The translations under genes and the position numbers were made by a program. A DNA stretch of 64,000 bases, from NCBI RefSeq assembly GCF_016545825.1, contig NC_052617.1:4980600-5044599 (forward strand), given 5' to 3'. The DNA comes from Eucalyptus grandis. Lineage: Eukaryota; Streptophyta; Magnoliopsida; Myrtales; Myrtaceae. How positions within the stretch are numbered: the first letter of the stretch is position 1; every line of letters starts with the position of its first letter. Positions 1 to 11,379 of this stretch are shown here, piece after piece. Below the pieces are notes generated by a model. That model was given only the letters and a program-made list of their open reading frames with translations. It had not been told where the DNA came from and made no database searches.

Positions 1-240
1 CAGCTTCAGCATAGAGTCTGTCTTACGGTTCATCATTCACGTTCGGTCTAGAATTTGTCGGAATGAACAGGACTTCGATGTAGAATAGACTTTGACACTA
101 AAGTTCGCGTCTTCGGACTTTGACACGGAAGTCGCAGTCTTGACTTTGACAATATCCTTTACATGTTCTATCATCTGCATGGTCTATTACTTAACCATTA
201 AACATGTTAGTAGCCTTTGATTTATTTTGTCATCTTCAAA
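1..240. other. Left edge, no gene recognised
   Basis: This stretch is mixed-composition DNA with several short 'gactttgaca' motifs. They faintly resemble the upstream flank of the receptor genes, where 'caaagtc' motifs also recur (for example 63840-63870). I see no coding exon or element ends. Confidence 0.4.
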
Positions 241-480
241 ACATCATAAGGGATTTCCCTAACAGCGGTCAGAAGTTCATCCCCGATGCCAGTGATGTTA
301 TTTCCAGCAATTCTTAGATCACTAAAACGCATGCAACTTCCCCAGTTTATTGAGATATCTCCATAGAACTTGTTGAGACTCATGTCCATAAAGTCCAAAG
401 TGCGCTAGACAAGAAAGATCCCAGATACGTTTCCAGTGAATCGATTTAAATGCTGGTGTGATAAGCTGAATGTAAAGCCA
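241..480 (-). pseudogene. LRR receptor remnant, copy U1
   Basis: Read on the minus strand, this piece encodes part of an LRR ectodomain. There is a block with N-R-F-T-G-N, then M-S-L-N-K-F-Y-G-D-I-S, then the cap-like N-W-G-S-C-M-R, then D-L-R-I-A-G-N-N-I-T-G-I-G-D-E-L. The same blocks occur in the larger receptor pseudogene at 23372-25845 and in the plus-strand remnant at 16290-16593. A stop codon interrupts the frame before the M-S-L-N block, and nothing upstream or downstream restores a receptor. The sequence beyond the G-D-E-L block no longer looks like LRR, so it shares the deletion join seen in copy U2. It sits downstream of the U1 SC35 copy, the same order as in the other modules. It cannot make a receptor. 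Confidence 0.7.
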
Positions 481-499
481 AGAAATGGAACCCATTTTC

Positions 500-1091
500 A
501 AGGAATTGTCAAGACCCAGAAAAGTCGCCGAAAGAGGGGATGCCAAATTGGAACACCCATCGCCGTGAGAATATAAAAACCATACTAAAGTCAGAAGCAT
601 GATTTCGTGAAGAATAAAAAACCATATGGCACTCATAGCGGACCACCTTTGGAGATGGCTAGTGGATTATGACCAAAAAATGGCGAAGGAAAGTGCAGGA
701 TCACACCAGCACAATTAAGTCTCATCGTCCATGTGCAGTTCGTATGATTAAACTGACACACCACAAATGCATCACAAGAAAGGCACTTCATGAATGCACA
801 TTATAGCACAAGAATAAGATCAGAGTATCATAATAACCACCAAAGTCATAATAGACATACTAGCTGCCTCATGCAATGAAGTATCTGTACACATATCAAG
901 AGCAACTCAGGAGGAAGTAAATTGTTTGTCGAGCAAAAATGACTCCCACGACCTTGGGCACTCATCTTTCCTAAGAAGGCAACATAAAAAAACAGAGACG
1001 TAAGGATCAAATAGTTGCAATAGAGTGAGACAGAAGCAACAAATCCACTCATGTGACTTTACCACTCGATCGATGGACTACGTGGATATGC
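500..1091 (-). other. Spacer between SC35 copy and LRR remnant, U1
   Basis: This stretch is the minus-strand counterpart of about 15640-16270, sharing segments such as 'aaggtcgtgggagtcat' (on the minus strand) and 'ccactagccatctcca'. It is non-coding spacer of the duplicated module, and the short open frames in it are not conserved between the copies. Confidence 0.6.
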
Positions 1092-1989
1092 TGTTGGAGA
1101 AATCTTTCCAGAATATTTTGAAGCTGACAAAACATTTCTATCAGTCTAGTCTGGATATCGACAGTTTAAAGTCTCAAGACTTTGTAATCTCAAGACTCAA
1201 GACTCAAGACTCAAGACTCAAGACTATTCTCACTGACAGTCTTTCTAATCCAGTGTCGAAGGAAATCCGAAGCCGAAGTATATGGTTGAGGATTCGATCC
1301 TATCTTCTGGAAAAGATCCCTTGGTTGGATAATCATTTCGGATTCTTTGATTCTTATCTAAGAACAATTGAAGATCCGATGGTCGACGAAACATTCTTGG
1401 AATGTTCTATTCTTGGAAACCAAAATCCTGATTGTATGGGCGAACATGATTGATGGGCTATCATCAGATTCCTTAAATAGCTCGGATGATCTTCTTAATT
1501 GATTCCGTCCAACGGGTAGATTGGAGGAATTCCTTTGGTAAGTGCCAACGGCTATGATGGCATAAAGGAGTATAAAAGGAAGACGTTCTAGTTGTTTTAA
1601 GTGTGTGATTGATAGAAAAATTCCAGTCCGAAGAACCTTGATTGTTAGTCGATACGGTTTGAGCGAAATTGTATACACAGAGTGTTTATACTTGGTGACA
1701 CCTTGAGCGAGTGTAGTAGATCATCTACACCTAGAAATCAAGAAAGATCAACACTGTAACATCTCTTTGTTCATAGTGGAATCCAGCCAATCGGCTGTCA
1801 GTGCAGAAGAGTGGACGTAGGCTTGAATCAAGCCGAACCACTATAAACCGCGTGTTCAATTCTCTCTTTCCTTTACACAGTCTTACGATTGATTTTTTAA
1901 TTCTTCATCTATCCAAGTATTGTGCAATCTTCAAGAAAATTTTTATAAACCTATTCACCCCCCTCTAGGTACTCGTACTAGCATTATCA
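1092..1989 (+). mobile_element. Solo LTR, Ty1/copia-like
   Basis: This 898-bp insert begins TGTTGGAG, ends TTATCA, and is flanked by the exact 5-bp duplication TATGC (1087-1091 and 1990-1994). The U2 copy of the module has no such insert at the equivalent point near 15600, so U2 represents the empty site. The LTR carries a TATA-like 'tataaaagg' near 1571, short tandem 'tcaagac' units around 1180-1225, and near its end the pyrimidine tract 'caccccc' followed by 'ctaggt', a layout I associate with plant copia LTRs. No internal region is present, so this is a solo LTR left by recombination. The copia assignment is from recall of LTR style; the ends and duplication are seen directly. It truncates the last SC35 exon of U1. 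Confidence 0.85.
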
Positions 1990-1994
1990 TATGC

Positions 1995-4900
1995 ACCACG
2001 CGAATCGGCAAGACGTCCACTGGGCACATCTTTAAGGAGCTAAGAATCTCTTTCACCATTTCGTACGTCAGGACTTTCAAGTGCTGAAGGTCTCTGATTT
2101 GGAGAGCGACTCCTCTCATATTTGGCTTTCCGAGGACCCTAGGATTAACTGAAAATTAGGGAACTCCAATCAGATAAAATTCTCAACAAGAGGTGACCAA
2201 AAGAAGCATTAAAGGGAAATAAGGAGGGTCCTCACCTTTTGCCTCATCATCATACTTGGATGCCCTTCGGTCTCTGCGACGGTCAGGACTTGCGCTAGAG
2301 CTCCTACTTTGGTGACTAGGGGTGATCGGTTCCCGGTTCGGTCCAGTTCCAAGGTGAAACCGGGAACCGGACCGGGAGAACCGGTTCCCAATTTTGGGAA
2401 CCGTAGACCGGACCATTTGGTCCTAGGACCGGGAACCGGACCGGACCATCAGTTCCGGTCCGGTCCGGTCCAACAGAACCGACACTTTCTTTTTTCACTA
2501 AAGAATGACCATGCTCCGGATCGATCAATCCAATTCGGTTCCCGGTTCCCGAGCAATATAATAAAACTACTCACACATGTTTCCACATGCAAAATATTCA
2601 AACTTCACTTGCGTGAATATCAATTACAGTTTATGTGTTTCACGCTTAATTTTAAGCATAAAAGCCATGAACAATTTGATTAAAAATCGTTCTTGGCTTA
2701 GGTTTTATAGACAATCTCTCTTCTATGCTTTGAATGTTTAGTCGATGTGCGAGTCTTTGAGCCTTGAAGTAACAACAAGAACTTTGGTGGTCTCTTGGCC
2801 ACATAAGAGGTTGTTACCTCAATTGTAATTCCAATTGGTATAAGTTTTATATATAATATTCATATATTATATGTGTTTATATATTATATGTATATAAATT
2901 ATATATAAAAAAATTTGGTCCGGTCCGGTCGGTCCAGTCAGTCCAGTTCTCACCTTGGAACCGGGAACCGGACCAACTAGCCGCCGGTTCCAAGATTAGG
3001 AACCGGGAACCAGACTGCCAACCGTGGGAACTGCCCAAAACCGGCCAGTCCGGTCCAGTCCGGTCCAGTCCAGTCCCGATTTGGGCGATTTCGGTTGCAC
3101 ACCCCTATCGGTGACGGTAACTCCTTTCCCTGTCTTTGTAACTGTCGCAATCATATCGTGCCCTCCTTCTACTGCGACTTCTCCTCCTGTAATCACGGTC
3201 TCTATATTCATCTGTACCTGAAAATCCATTTTTATATCAGTTGCAGTAGAGAATGAGAGGGAATTACTTGCAACTCTGCAAGACGCAAGTACTCATTAAG
3301 ATGGTTAAGGGTTAACTGGTACTTGCTGTCACGTCAATGGATATTTTATTTTATTTATTTCACTACGCACAAAAGAACAAGGTGCAACAAGCTTAAACGT
3401 CACCTAATATCTGAACCGTTGTTTCAAAGCTTAAATGGCAAAAAAGGCGAAATCTAGAAACCAACAACTCAATGGCATAATGGTAACTAGCCGAAAGAAA
3501 TTAGCAACACCACATCGACAACTTATTTACTTGTTACAAGGATGCCACAGGAGTTCACAATTTCATGTGTGAACATCTTAGTTAAAGGCGACACGGTCAC
3601 AATCCTGCTAGGATGTATCATCAAGTGCTGATGGAGTAAGTCCAAGTTCATAAGCTCTTCATCCAGCACAAATTTATAAATATAGATTTTGGGAAAGTGC
3701 AAAACAAGTCCTCAACGTTTAACCCATTGTCCAGCTGATCGATTGAGCTCTGAATCTTTTGGCAAGTGTTCAATCAATCCTAGTCTTGCAACCGACACCA
3801 TCTTTTCACTGGAAAATGGAACCCACTCAATTTTACATGAAATTAACTATGATGTTTTACTATAACACTGGATTTTGTAATTACGAGACTCGGAACCTAA
3901 ATTTCATTTAAATTGAGGAAACATTGGACTTCAACTCAAACCCTAAAAATTTGGCCCTTCAATCATCAAATTGTTTTATTAGTCTGTTGATTCTCCTGAC
4001 CAATTCTGTCACTATTGATTAGACTGATGTGTTGTATCCCTTGGTTATGGCCCAAATTATCTAGTTCCTCTTTCTCCAAAGTTATAAAAATAAGGACTGG
4101 TTGCTTAGCTGGCTTGAGCAACCATAATGTAACTGCACTTCCATCATTTTTCTGGAAATTGCATTTCCAAACTTAGTTGCTTAGATCTAAAGAAAAGGCA
4201 GGAAATTCCTATCCACTAACTGAAGACCAATGAGTCAAATTTACTATGTGCGTGAGTGACTCTGGTTTTAGCATTCAGATTCAGCTGCAGAATTTCAGCT
4301 TTTGGGTTGTAACTCTATCTCTTGACATTGGTTTATTGTGAACAAATGTAATATACAACAACCCAATTCTTTAAAAGTAAATGCCTCTAATGTCATTTAA
4401 ATGTTAATATATATTATGATTTGTATCTTTGAAATATATAGATATTTTCCATAAGCCATAAGATGCGTAATCACATCATTGTTAACAGCATTATGATTTC
4501 AATGGTAAATTGACCCTGCCGATTTTCTCATTCAATCAGGATCCCCATCAAAGTTTCAGCTACCTCTATAAATCCCAATCAAAGTTAAAGCAACCATTAT
4601 TAACTCTTGAATTGTAGAGATAAATGAATTGTGCAGCTTATTAACAGGCTTATGTAAGTATTAGAGGACCAAATATCTTAACCAATCCACAAAAATTACT
4701 TTGGAATTTCACCTCAAACCCAAATCAACAACTATAGCGATAGGGAGTTACAGACAGTTGTCAACACATTAAACCCGAATTTATAATCAAGTGTAGAATT
4801 CTTCTCATTTTAGTATACATAGACACAATTTGCATAACTTTACTAACTGAACAAACTCAAACCAATTTGCATATACACAGTTTGTGTAACTTTACTAACT

Positions 4901-5430
4901 TAACAAACTTAAACCATACCTTGGATGAGGACTTTGACTTCTCGACCGCCTTCTTATCTTTGAAACTGGTTCAGCAATCCTCCCCTTATCACTATTGCGA
5001 AATAAGGACCGAGCTCATCTGAAGAATTGGTAATAAGAATGACAGCTAAATTATTCAAGAAATCTGCTTTTTCCTTTTCTTTAGGCCATCTTTTGCAGGT
5101 TATTTTGCAAAACGAATGCTCCACTGACAGAATCGTGCCAACAAGGTCATAGCAACTTGCACCATTCAAAGGTTTATTCCAAAAAAACCAAATTCCCTCC
5201 AGGGAACTCGTACCAGATTAGCATTGCATTGTATTTTGACCCGAAAGAAGCACAATCTATTTGCACAATTCGAAAACTAAAACGTGAGATAATAATCAAA
5301 CAGCTTACATTCTCTCGGCATTGGGACAGTACTTGGCGAACTAAACCCCAATCTCTCTCCCATCCACGACTCTCCCTTTCAACAAGAAAACCGAACCAGA
5401 AATCAAACGCCAATCCAAGCGTTCCCCGCA
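1995..5430 (-). pseudogene. SC35-like splicing factor pseudogene, copy U1
   Basis: Plant SC35 proteins have an N-terminal RNA-recognition motif (RRM) and a C-terminal arginine/serine domain, and act in spliceosome assembly in the nucleus. On the minus strand I see the end of the RRM at about 5375-5309 (V-V-D-G-R-E-I-G-V, then F-A-K-Y) and an exon at about 4990-4920 with G-R-I-A-E-P-V-S-K and R-S-R-S-Q-S-P. The Arg/Ser exon begins at about 3218 and resumes near 2316 after a hAT insertion. The last exon lies around 2125-1995 and is cut by the solo LTR. The RRM tail has an in-frame stop at 5341-5343, where U2 has a glutamine codon. Introns are kept, so this is a DNA-level duplicate and not a retrocopy. 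The first RRM exons are missing beyond about 5465, where gypsy sequence begins. It is non-functional. Confidence 0.8.
2317..3107. mobile_element. hAT-type foldback MITE in SC35 exon, U1
   Basis: This 791-bp insert has terminal inverted repeats TAGGGGTG / CACCCCTA-like and an imperfect 8-bp target duplication, TTGGTGAC (2309-2316) against TCGGTGAC (3108-3115). Both halves are rich in 'ggtccggtcc' and 'ccgggaaccgg' in opposite orientation around an AT-rich centre (2840-2910), so it should fold back on itself. It carries no transposase. The insertion splits the Arg/Ser exon of the U1 SC35 copy. The 8-bp duplication points to the hAT superfamily. Confidence 0.8.
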
Positions 5431-6100
5431 CAACGCGAACAGAAACCCAGGCAATATAACCGCATGGATTCTATCTGGTATTTTATCTCAATGACAAACG
5501 CGTAGTCATTAAGAGGAATTACCTCTAGACTCTCCTTACTTTTCCATTGTTCTCCCGATTTGAAGCTCTACATCCCTTGCAACACCAACGGTAGGGACCT
5601 CCTTGGAGTTCACAGTTTTGAGCCACCCGGCTCCTTTCTCAACCCTCAAATTGAGTTTATTTGCGGCTTCTTCCAATATAAAGAGATCAGATGCTCCAGT
5701 TTTCACGAGCACACTCATCGTGGTCTCTCCGATTCTTAAGTCCACGAACATCAGTCCCTTAGGCTCCTTTGCCTTCTTAGACTTGATCTTGCTAAGGATC
5801 CACAATGAACCCAATTACGACTCCTCTTTTGGTTCATCTTCTTTGTAAAGGGTGGCCAATTTGGCCTTGTTCGGGTAGTCTCGTACCATGTACGGACCAT
5901 CACAAAATATGTACCTTCCTTTATCGTCCATCGCTTGACTTCGCATGAACCTTGGGAGACCGGCCGGTGGTCTACCTCCAGTTGGGCGATTGAATCTTCC
6001 TCGATCTCCCCCACCATTGGCTTTATCCTTCAGACAAGGTCTAACCTGAATGTGGAAGGCGCCTTGTACTCCACAAGAGATTCGGCCACGATTATGGCAA

Positions 6101-9100
6101 TGTGACATCAAATTTGTACCCCGTCCCAAATATATGAAATGGACATCTCGTCGACGCCGATGGTCTTTTTCTACAGCTGATCACTCACGAAAGTTAACCA
6201 ATCTATTGGGTGAAGCCGTTAAGGGATATAACCGCGGTAAAATCCCTAAAAGCTACTCAATAGGTCGGATCGGACTAAAATCGCGTTCGGCCAATTTTAA
6301 CCATGAAATTGAATTCGGAGTCGGGAATCGGACATTCGAGCATGTCACTTTCATTTATAGGACGTCATCTTGTCTTTCGGAGTAATTTCGTTGAGTTCGA
6401 GATTTTGCGGAAAACCGGTTCGGACATTGCGGAAAAATAGCATAAATTCGGATGGGCTCAATTAAAGAAAATTTGGACTTGGCCAAGCTTTTGAGTGTCG
6501 GGGCACTTGCAGAAAATGGAATGAGATTTTCTTCATCGAAATGAACCGGTTTGGAGAATTCGTGAATAAATTGAAAGAAAGTGAAATTCGGGTAGGCGTG
6601 GGGTCTGGCATTTGTCATCAAATTGGAGTTTTTGTGGATTAATTTACAAGATTAAATTATAGGAGGAAAGAGATAATTATGTGGACTTGTGGGCCAAGCT
6701 ATAATGATTTTGGATAAATATCTTGATCTTTCTTCCCCTCACCCACGGCTTCTCGAGCAAGCCTCACGCGTCCCTCTCCCTTATCCGTTCGTTCTCTCTC
6801 CAAGTCGGTCTCCCTCTCTCTCTTTTCTTTCGTTCGAAGACCGTCTGCAGCGTTTGTTTTCATTTTCCTTTCTCTCTGGACGCCACAGCCTCTCTCTCTC
6901 TCTCTCTCTCTTGCTGCCCTTCTCCTCCACCATTCGAACTCCAGCGCTCATCTCACGCCAGCTGCTCCACCATTTTTTGGTTTCCCTCGGTCAACTCCAG
7001 CAGAATTCTCCAAGTGAAGCCAATTTGTTGACCTCCGAAGCTCCACCGAAGACCCTCATCTCACGCCAGCAAGTAACTCGAAGCCGCTCCAGTGTACGTG
7101 GCCGTCTTCAGCTTCTTCAGTCCACGGTTCCACCGGTTTGTTGACCTTGCACCGCCTTCTCCATCCAGCTGCACGAAGACCAGTGGCCGAAACAACTCCA
7201 TCGCCCTGCCCCATCTTGGACCGCCAGCAGAACCCACCGAAGCAGCCCCCATCGTTGACTGCACGCCTTAAATTCAGTCTTGCCGCGCGTCTCCCAGTTC
7301 CGCTTCTGTTTCAGTCTTGTTGCGCCAACGCCCATCGAAGACCCCTGCGCACGCCAGCTGCTTCTCCAGTCAACGTTCATCTTCAAGCGGCCACCGAAGT
7401 CCAGCTTCCTCAACTCCTTCGCTGTCTCTGTTGACCGGACTTGCTGCCCCGCACGAAGCCGATGGATTTCGGCCCAGCAACCTTCAATTTCACGGGCCCA
7501 GGAGCCCCGTGATTTTCAACCTTCATCAGCCAGTCTTGAAGCCCATCAAATTCAGATTCAGCAAGCCCAAGCCTGCGAGTTTAGTCCAAGCCCAGATATT
7601 TCTGTGGGCTTGCAAAGTTTCTTGGCCCGGCCCGAGTGATCGTTGACGTCACCGAAAAATTCGGACTTCGGCCGTTGTCACGCCAGAAGGCGTCGCCATT
7701 GCGGTGTCCGGTCCCGCTTTTAATCAAGTGAGTAATCTCACTAATCCTGATTAGTTGGCTAATTATACTTAAGGTTGGTTTAGATTTAATTAATTATGTT
7801 TAGGTTGTTAGATTAGAATAAATTAGCAATTATTAGTCAATTGTGATGCGATTTAGATAAATTGATTGCGCAATTAGCAAGTAGACGTGGTCTACTAATT
7901 ATTAGGAGTGCCTCGGGATTTTTCCCGACCCTTAGTGGGCTTCAATTAGGCTTTTCGGGCCTAAGTGGAATTTTTAGTATTTAAATATTAATTTTCGGAA
8001 TTTAATTAAATAATTATTTATTTTCCGAAAATTCAACTGAATGGTAAATGACCAGAATATTATGCTGAGGACCGTTGTGAAGTCAGTTTATTTAATTGGG
8101 CTTTATTTTGTGATAAATTGGATTTTTAATAATTATTAATTAATTTTCGAAATTAATTAATTATTTATTTATTTTTCGAAAATTAAGATTTTGATGGCCG
8201 ACGACCGAAATCTCGTACTGATTGTTGTGGCACAGTCCGTTTATTTATTTGAGCTCTACGTTGTATGAAATTAGATAAATTGTGATATTTTAGGGATTTA
8301 CCCTAAATTGATTGAATTTGAGTGAAATTGAATTATTGATTGGTAGATGGCCGAGTATGGCTAGTTAGCTATTGTAATGCCTTGTTGAGCTGTAAGTGGA
8401 GAGAGCGATGAGAGCTAACTGAGAAATCTATTGGCTGAGATCGATCAAGTACGAAGTATAGACGGCGTGGTTCGGTGATGGGGAATATCGCGAAACGGCG
8501 CCTTAAAGAACGCACATAGACTGTCTATGATCTGTGGCAAGCGTGGTTCGGTGATTAAGGATATCACTGTGCGAAAACAGCGCCTTAAAGAACGCACGTA
8601 GACTACCTATGAATCGTGACAGGCGTGGTTCGGTGATGAAGGACATCACTATGCGAAAACGGCGCCTTAAAGAACGTACGTAGGCTGTCGGTGATTTGTG
8701 ACCTATGACGGGTGTGGTTCGGTGATGGGGAATATCAGCTTGTGCGAAACGGCGCCTTAAAAACGCACGTAGACCATCTGTTACTTATGTCACCTTGGTG
8801 AAAACGACGCCCAAGAGCATTAATGAGGCTGTGACTAAGTGTACTGCTGGAGATTATCGTGATCGGTAATGGTACGTCACCTTGGCGAAAAGACGCCCGA
8901 GCATTCATCCCGGCTCGTGGAGTACCCGAATGGAGATTATAAAGTATGGTGTTGATGTGACCGAGAGGTGGTCCGAATGACATGTAATCGACTAGGTCGA
9001 TTGATCATTCTTTTGATCGATGTTGTGAATTGATTGATTTAATGGGAATGACCGTGAGTGGTCTTGTTGGCGTGTAATCGACTAGGTCGATTCGATCGAT

Positions 9101-9676
9101 GCTTTGATCGGTGATATGATTGCTTGGTGCCTATTATGAATTATGCCGACTTGCAGGTGGGATCGATGCCAAAGTACGTCTTCGCCCTGTGCGTGTATAG
9201 GCAGCCGGTAGTATTATGGTTTACTAATCGGGCTTAGTGGGGTAGAACTCGCTGAGACGTAGTCTCATCCCAGTTTAAGGAAAAACATTTCAGGACCCGA
9301 TAAGGAGGCGAGGAGGAGAGTCTGGAAGGAGATCTTGGAGGTGGAACTTGAAGGGAAGGATTTTGAAAGAAGAAGATAATACCGAGATGGGCCTTGAGTA
9401 TGGCCTGGATGGATTGAGATCCTATCTTCTTTTGAGATCTCCATTTTGATGTGAATAGTTATGAAGTGATTTGTGTTTTGTATAAAAGTTTGGTTATAAA
9501 TTTCAATATGAAAAATATGGCCCTGCTTTTCTATCCCATCGTTTTATTATCTGGGGATTTTAAGCTTTCCGCATGGACCATAAATGAAAGGGTCGGCGAT
9601 ACATTGTCTGGATATCACATTATAAAATCGACCAAGTGAGAAGGATGTGTGCGTGCCCGAGGATCGGGGCGTGACA
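6101..9676 (+). mobile_element. Solo LTR A, Ty3/gypsy large-LTR family
   Basis: The element starts TGTGACATC and ends GGGGCGTGACA. ATGGC occurs at 6094-6098 and 9677-9681 as a target duplication, with two extra A residues (6099-6100) on the left. Removing the element and one duplication copy joins the minus-strand gag frame cleanly, which confirms the boundaries. Features in order are a 5' part shared with the other family members, a CT microsatellite (6891-6911), a GC-rich stretch (about 6720-7650), AT-rich 'aattaattatttatt' tracts (7740-8300), 76-89 bp tandem repeats (8465-8790), and a 3' part with 'gctgagacgtagtctcatcc' near 9250. There is no coding domain; the open frames in the GC-rich part are low-complexity Pro/Ser/Arg and differ between copies. 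I infer a Tekay/Del-type solo LTR; a complete non-autonomous element is the alternative. Confidence 0.8.
8465..8790 (+). repeat. Tandem repeat in LTR A, about 76-89 bp, four units
   Basis: Units begin with 'gcgtggttcggtga' (or 'gtgtggttcgg') near 8465, 8541, 8623 and 8712 and each contains 'ggcgccttaaa' about 30-40 bases later. Unit lengths drift (76, 82, 89). A related 'cgtcacctt' motif continues downstream near 8786 and 8875. Confidence 0.8.
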
Positions 9677-10570
9677 ATGGCCGTTGTGAGGTCTCCTACA
9701 TTGAATCACTTCAGCTCTTGTATGGTCCATGACTTGAGACCACTCATAAATTGATAGTATGTTCCATCTCGTTCATTGAAGGGATTTGGAATAGCAACTT
9801 TGAAAACCGCTTGATGTAATTGTGCACTGCGCCCTTTTGCTCAAGACACTTTATCGTTGCGAGCTTCTTACTCTGCATAAGCGGGAAAGTAGTTTTGTTG
9901 AAATTCCTCGACAAATCTACCTAGTCATACTAGGATCCCATACCTATTATCCGACTGATGACGCTACCAGTGCATTATTAGCTAAGTACATGGATGCGGT
10001 GTTTACTTGTGATTGGTCATCATTAATCCCCATGGCTTGGAAGTACCGTTCCATGTACCATAAGAGTTGTTCATGTCTTTTGCCACCCGTGAGCCCTTGA
10101 ACTCCTTCGACTTGGGTGCATCGTTCGTGGACCTTGCACGGTGAACGTTCACGCATGCTGCTTCTGATTCAGCAAGATTCCCCTTTAGCTTCGCTATTTC
10201 CACGTTCATGGCCTCCAAAGACTCGTCCCGTTGCGTGAGTTCTTCCCTTAAGGTCCCTAGCAACTCGTGTCGGAGTTCTCCCATGCCAGCCTTGAGCTTT
10301 TATAGTTTGGCCACAAGCTCCTCCTTCTTGGTGTCCACTCCATCCACGATTTGGGTTAGGTCATCGACTGATCCTTGGACTTCGGCGACAAACAACTCCA
10401 GCTTCATCATCTGATGCTCCAGATCCCCCAATCCTTCGAACTTGAAACACCACGGTTCTTCCTTCCCTTGGTAGTGCCTTTTTCGGGGTTCCTTCCACGA
10501 TCATCACAGCCACCACCCATTATGAGCGCCTCATCGGATCATTGATCAACTATCGCGCTTGGAATGAACT

Positions 10571-10582
10571 GCTTTGATACCA
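10571..10582 (-). other. Primer-binding site, tRNA-Met type
   Basis: On the minus strand this reads TGGTATCAAAGC, two bases inside the LTR end at 10585. It is one mismatch from TGGTATCAGAGC, the usual plant initiator-Met tRNA complement. It fixes the polarity of the gypsy element as minus and identifies 10585-11009 as its 5' LTR. Confidence 0.75.
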
Positions 10583-10584
10583 CT

Positions 10585-11009
10585 TGTCATGGTCAATCGA
10601 TGTAGCATTCCCTAACCCGTGCAGCTTTATAATTTCCAACCTTTCTCACACTCGACTCACAAGGATTTTTAGAGAGAGACTCTAGAGAGAGAAGCTCTAA
10701 AATTATATTTCACTTGTGAATAAGTTAATACCATGAGGGGATGAGACATATATATATATAAGTACATGACAAATCATACCCGTAGATTTCTCTTCGATCT
10801 AATGGTGAAGTTCGTATCTCCCTAATTACTATTTACCCGCATTTATTACATAACTGTACATTTACTGTATTGCCAGCACCCAGTAATAATCAGAACACTC
10901 AAGAAAACCCTAGGACTCAAGAACACCGATCGAGGGTCGCCCGTTCTAAGGATGGGTCACAACCGTTGTTCAGAATTCTCTTGGATCATCTCTTCCTTCA
11001 ACCATGACA
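10585..11009 (-). mobile_element. 5' LTR of the gypsy gag-protease element
   Basis: This 425-bp segment reads TGTCATGGTTGAAGG at its start and TTGACCATGACA at its end on the minus strand, giving TG...CA termini. It contains a run of alternating 'tatata' near 10750 and 'ctctctagagtctctctc' motifs near 10670-10700. It is followed directly by the primer-binding site and gag. The matching 3' LTR is absent, so the target duplication cannot be checked. Confidence 0.75.
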
Positions 11010-11379
11010 AATGGGTGTCACTAGGCAATTGCCCTCTTAAACTTGATGGTATGTTTTTTTGATAGGCTTACCTTGTTTAAATCTTCATCCGTACCCTTTC
11101 ATATAATGTCTTCTATCAAAATGTTATTGTACTCTTTGGCTGATATACTAGTGATCACAACTTAATGTGGACATTTAAACGTTAATGAAATTAATTGAAT
11201 GTGGGAATAATTAACTAAATGTAGGATCACATCTTCAATATTATATCATCTTCAGCTTGCAGAATAGCTCTATCAAAGCACTGGGCTGCGATAAATTTTT
11301 TCTTTCAATCAAGCTGGACGATGACTTTAGTATGGTTTTGTTCGCGATTCCCTCTGTAACGTCGTCCCATGTTTCTCCT
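11010..11379 (+). other. Spacer upstream of SC35 copy U2
   Basis: This is AT-rich DNA between the gypsy LTR and the GC-rich leader of the U2 SC35 copy. It may be the old SC35 promoter region. I see no strong core element and no other gene. Confidence 0.4.

Larger units (their letters stand above)
5530..10584 (-). mobile_element. Truncated Ty3/gypsy gag-protease region, interrupted by an LTR
   Basis: On the minus strand, from a primer-binding site near 10582, damaged gag coding runs down to 9677 and continues from 6100 to about 5536 after the 3.6-kb LTR at 6101-9676. The visible parts are an N-terminal coiled-coil-like stretch rich in E, L and K (about 10280-10170), a capsid-like stretch with K-S-K-E-F-K-G and, near 9700-9760, Y-Q-F-M-S-G-L-K-S-W. 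These are followed by a degenerate zinc knuckle (only one of its cysteines and none of its histidine remain near 5910) and a retropepsin-like segment near 5740 where the catalytic aspartate of the D-T/S-G motif is replaced (V-K-T-G-A-S). There are several stops and frameshifts. No reverse transcriptase, integrase or second LTR is seen, because the element is cut off near 5530 at the junction with the SC35 arm. It is dead. Confidence 0.75.

Noticed and set aside
1025..1453. A 142-codon frame that looks like a small protein
   Set aside because: It crosses the boundary of the solo LTR (starts at 1092) and includes the 'tcaagac' tandem units, so it is a chance frame.
2183..3229. Open frames with T-G-P / R-F-P-V repeats
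   Set aside because: They come from the 'ggtccggtcc' arms of the hAT element and read on both strands.
6689..7646. Ser/Pro-rich open frames
   Set aside because: They are in the CT- and GC-rich part of LTR A, with no domain and no conserved frame among family members.
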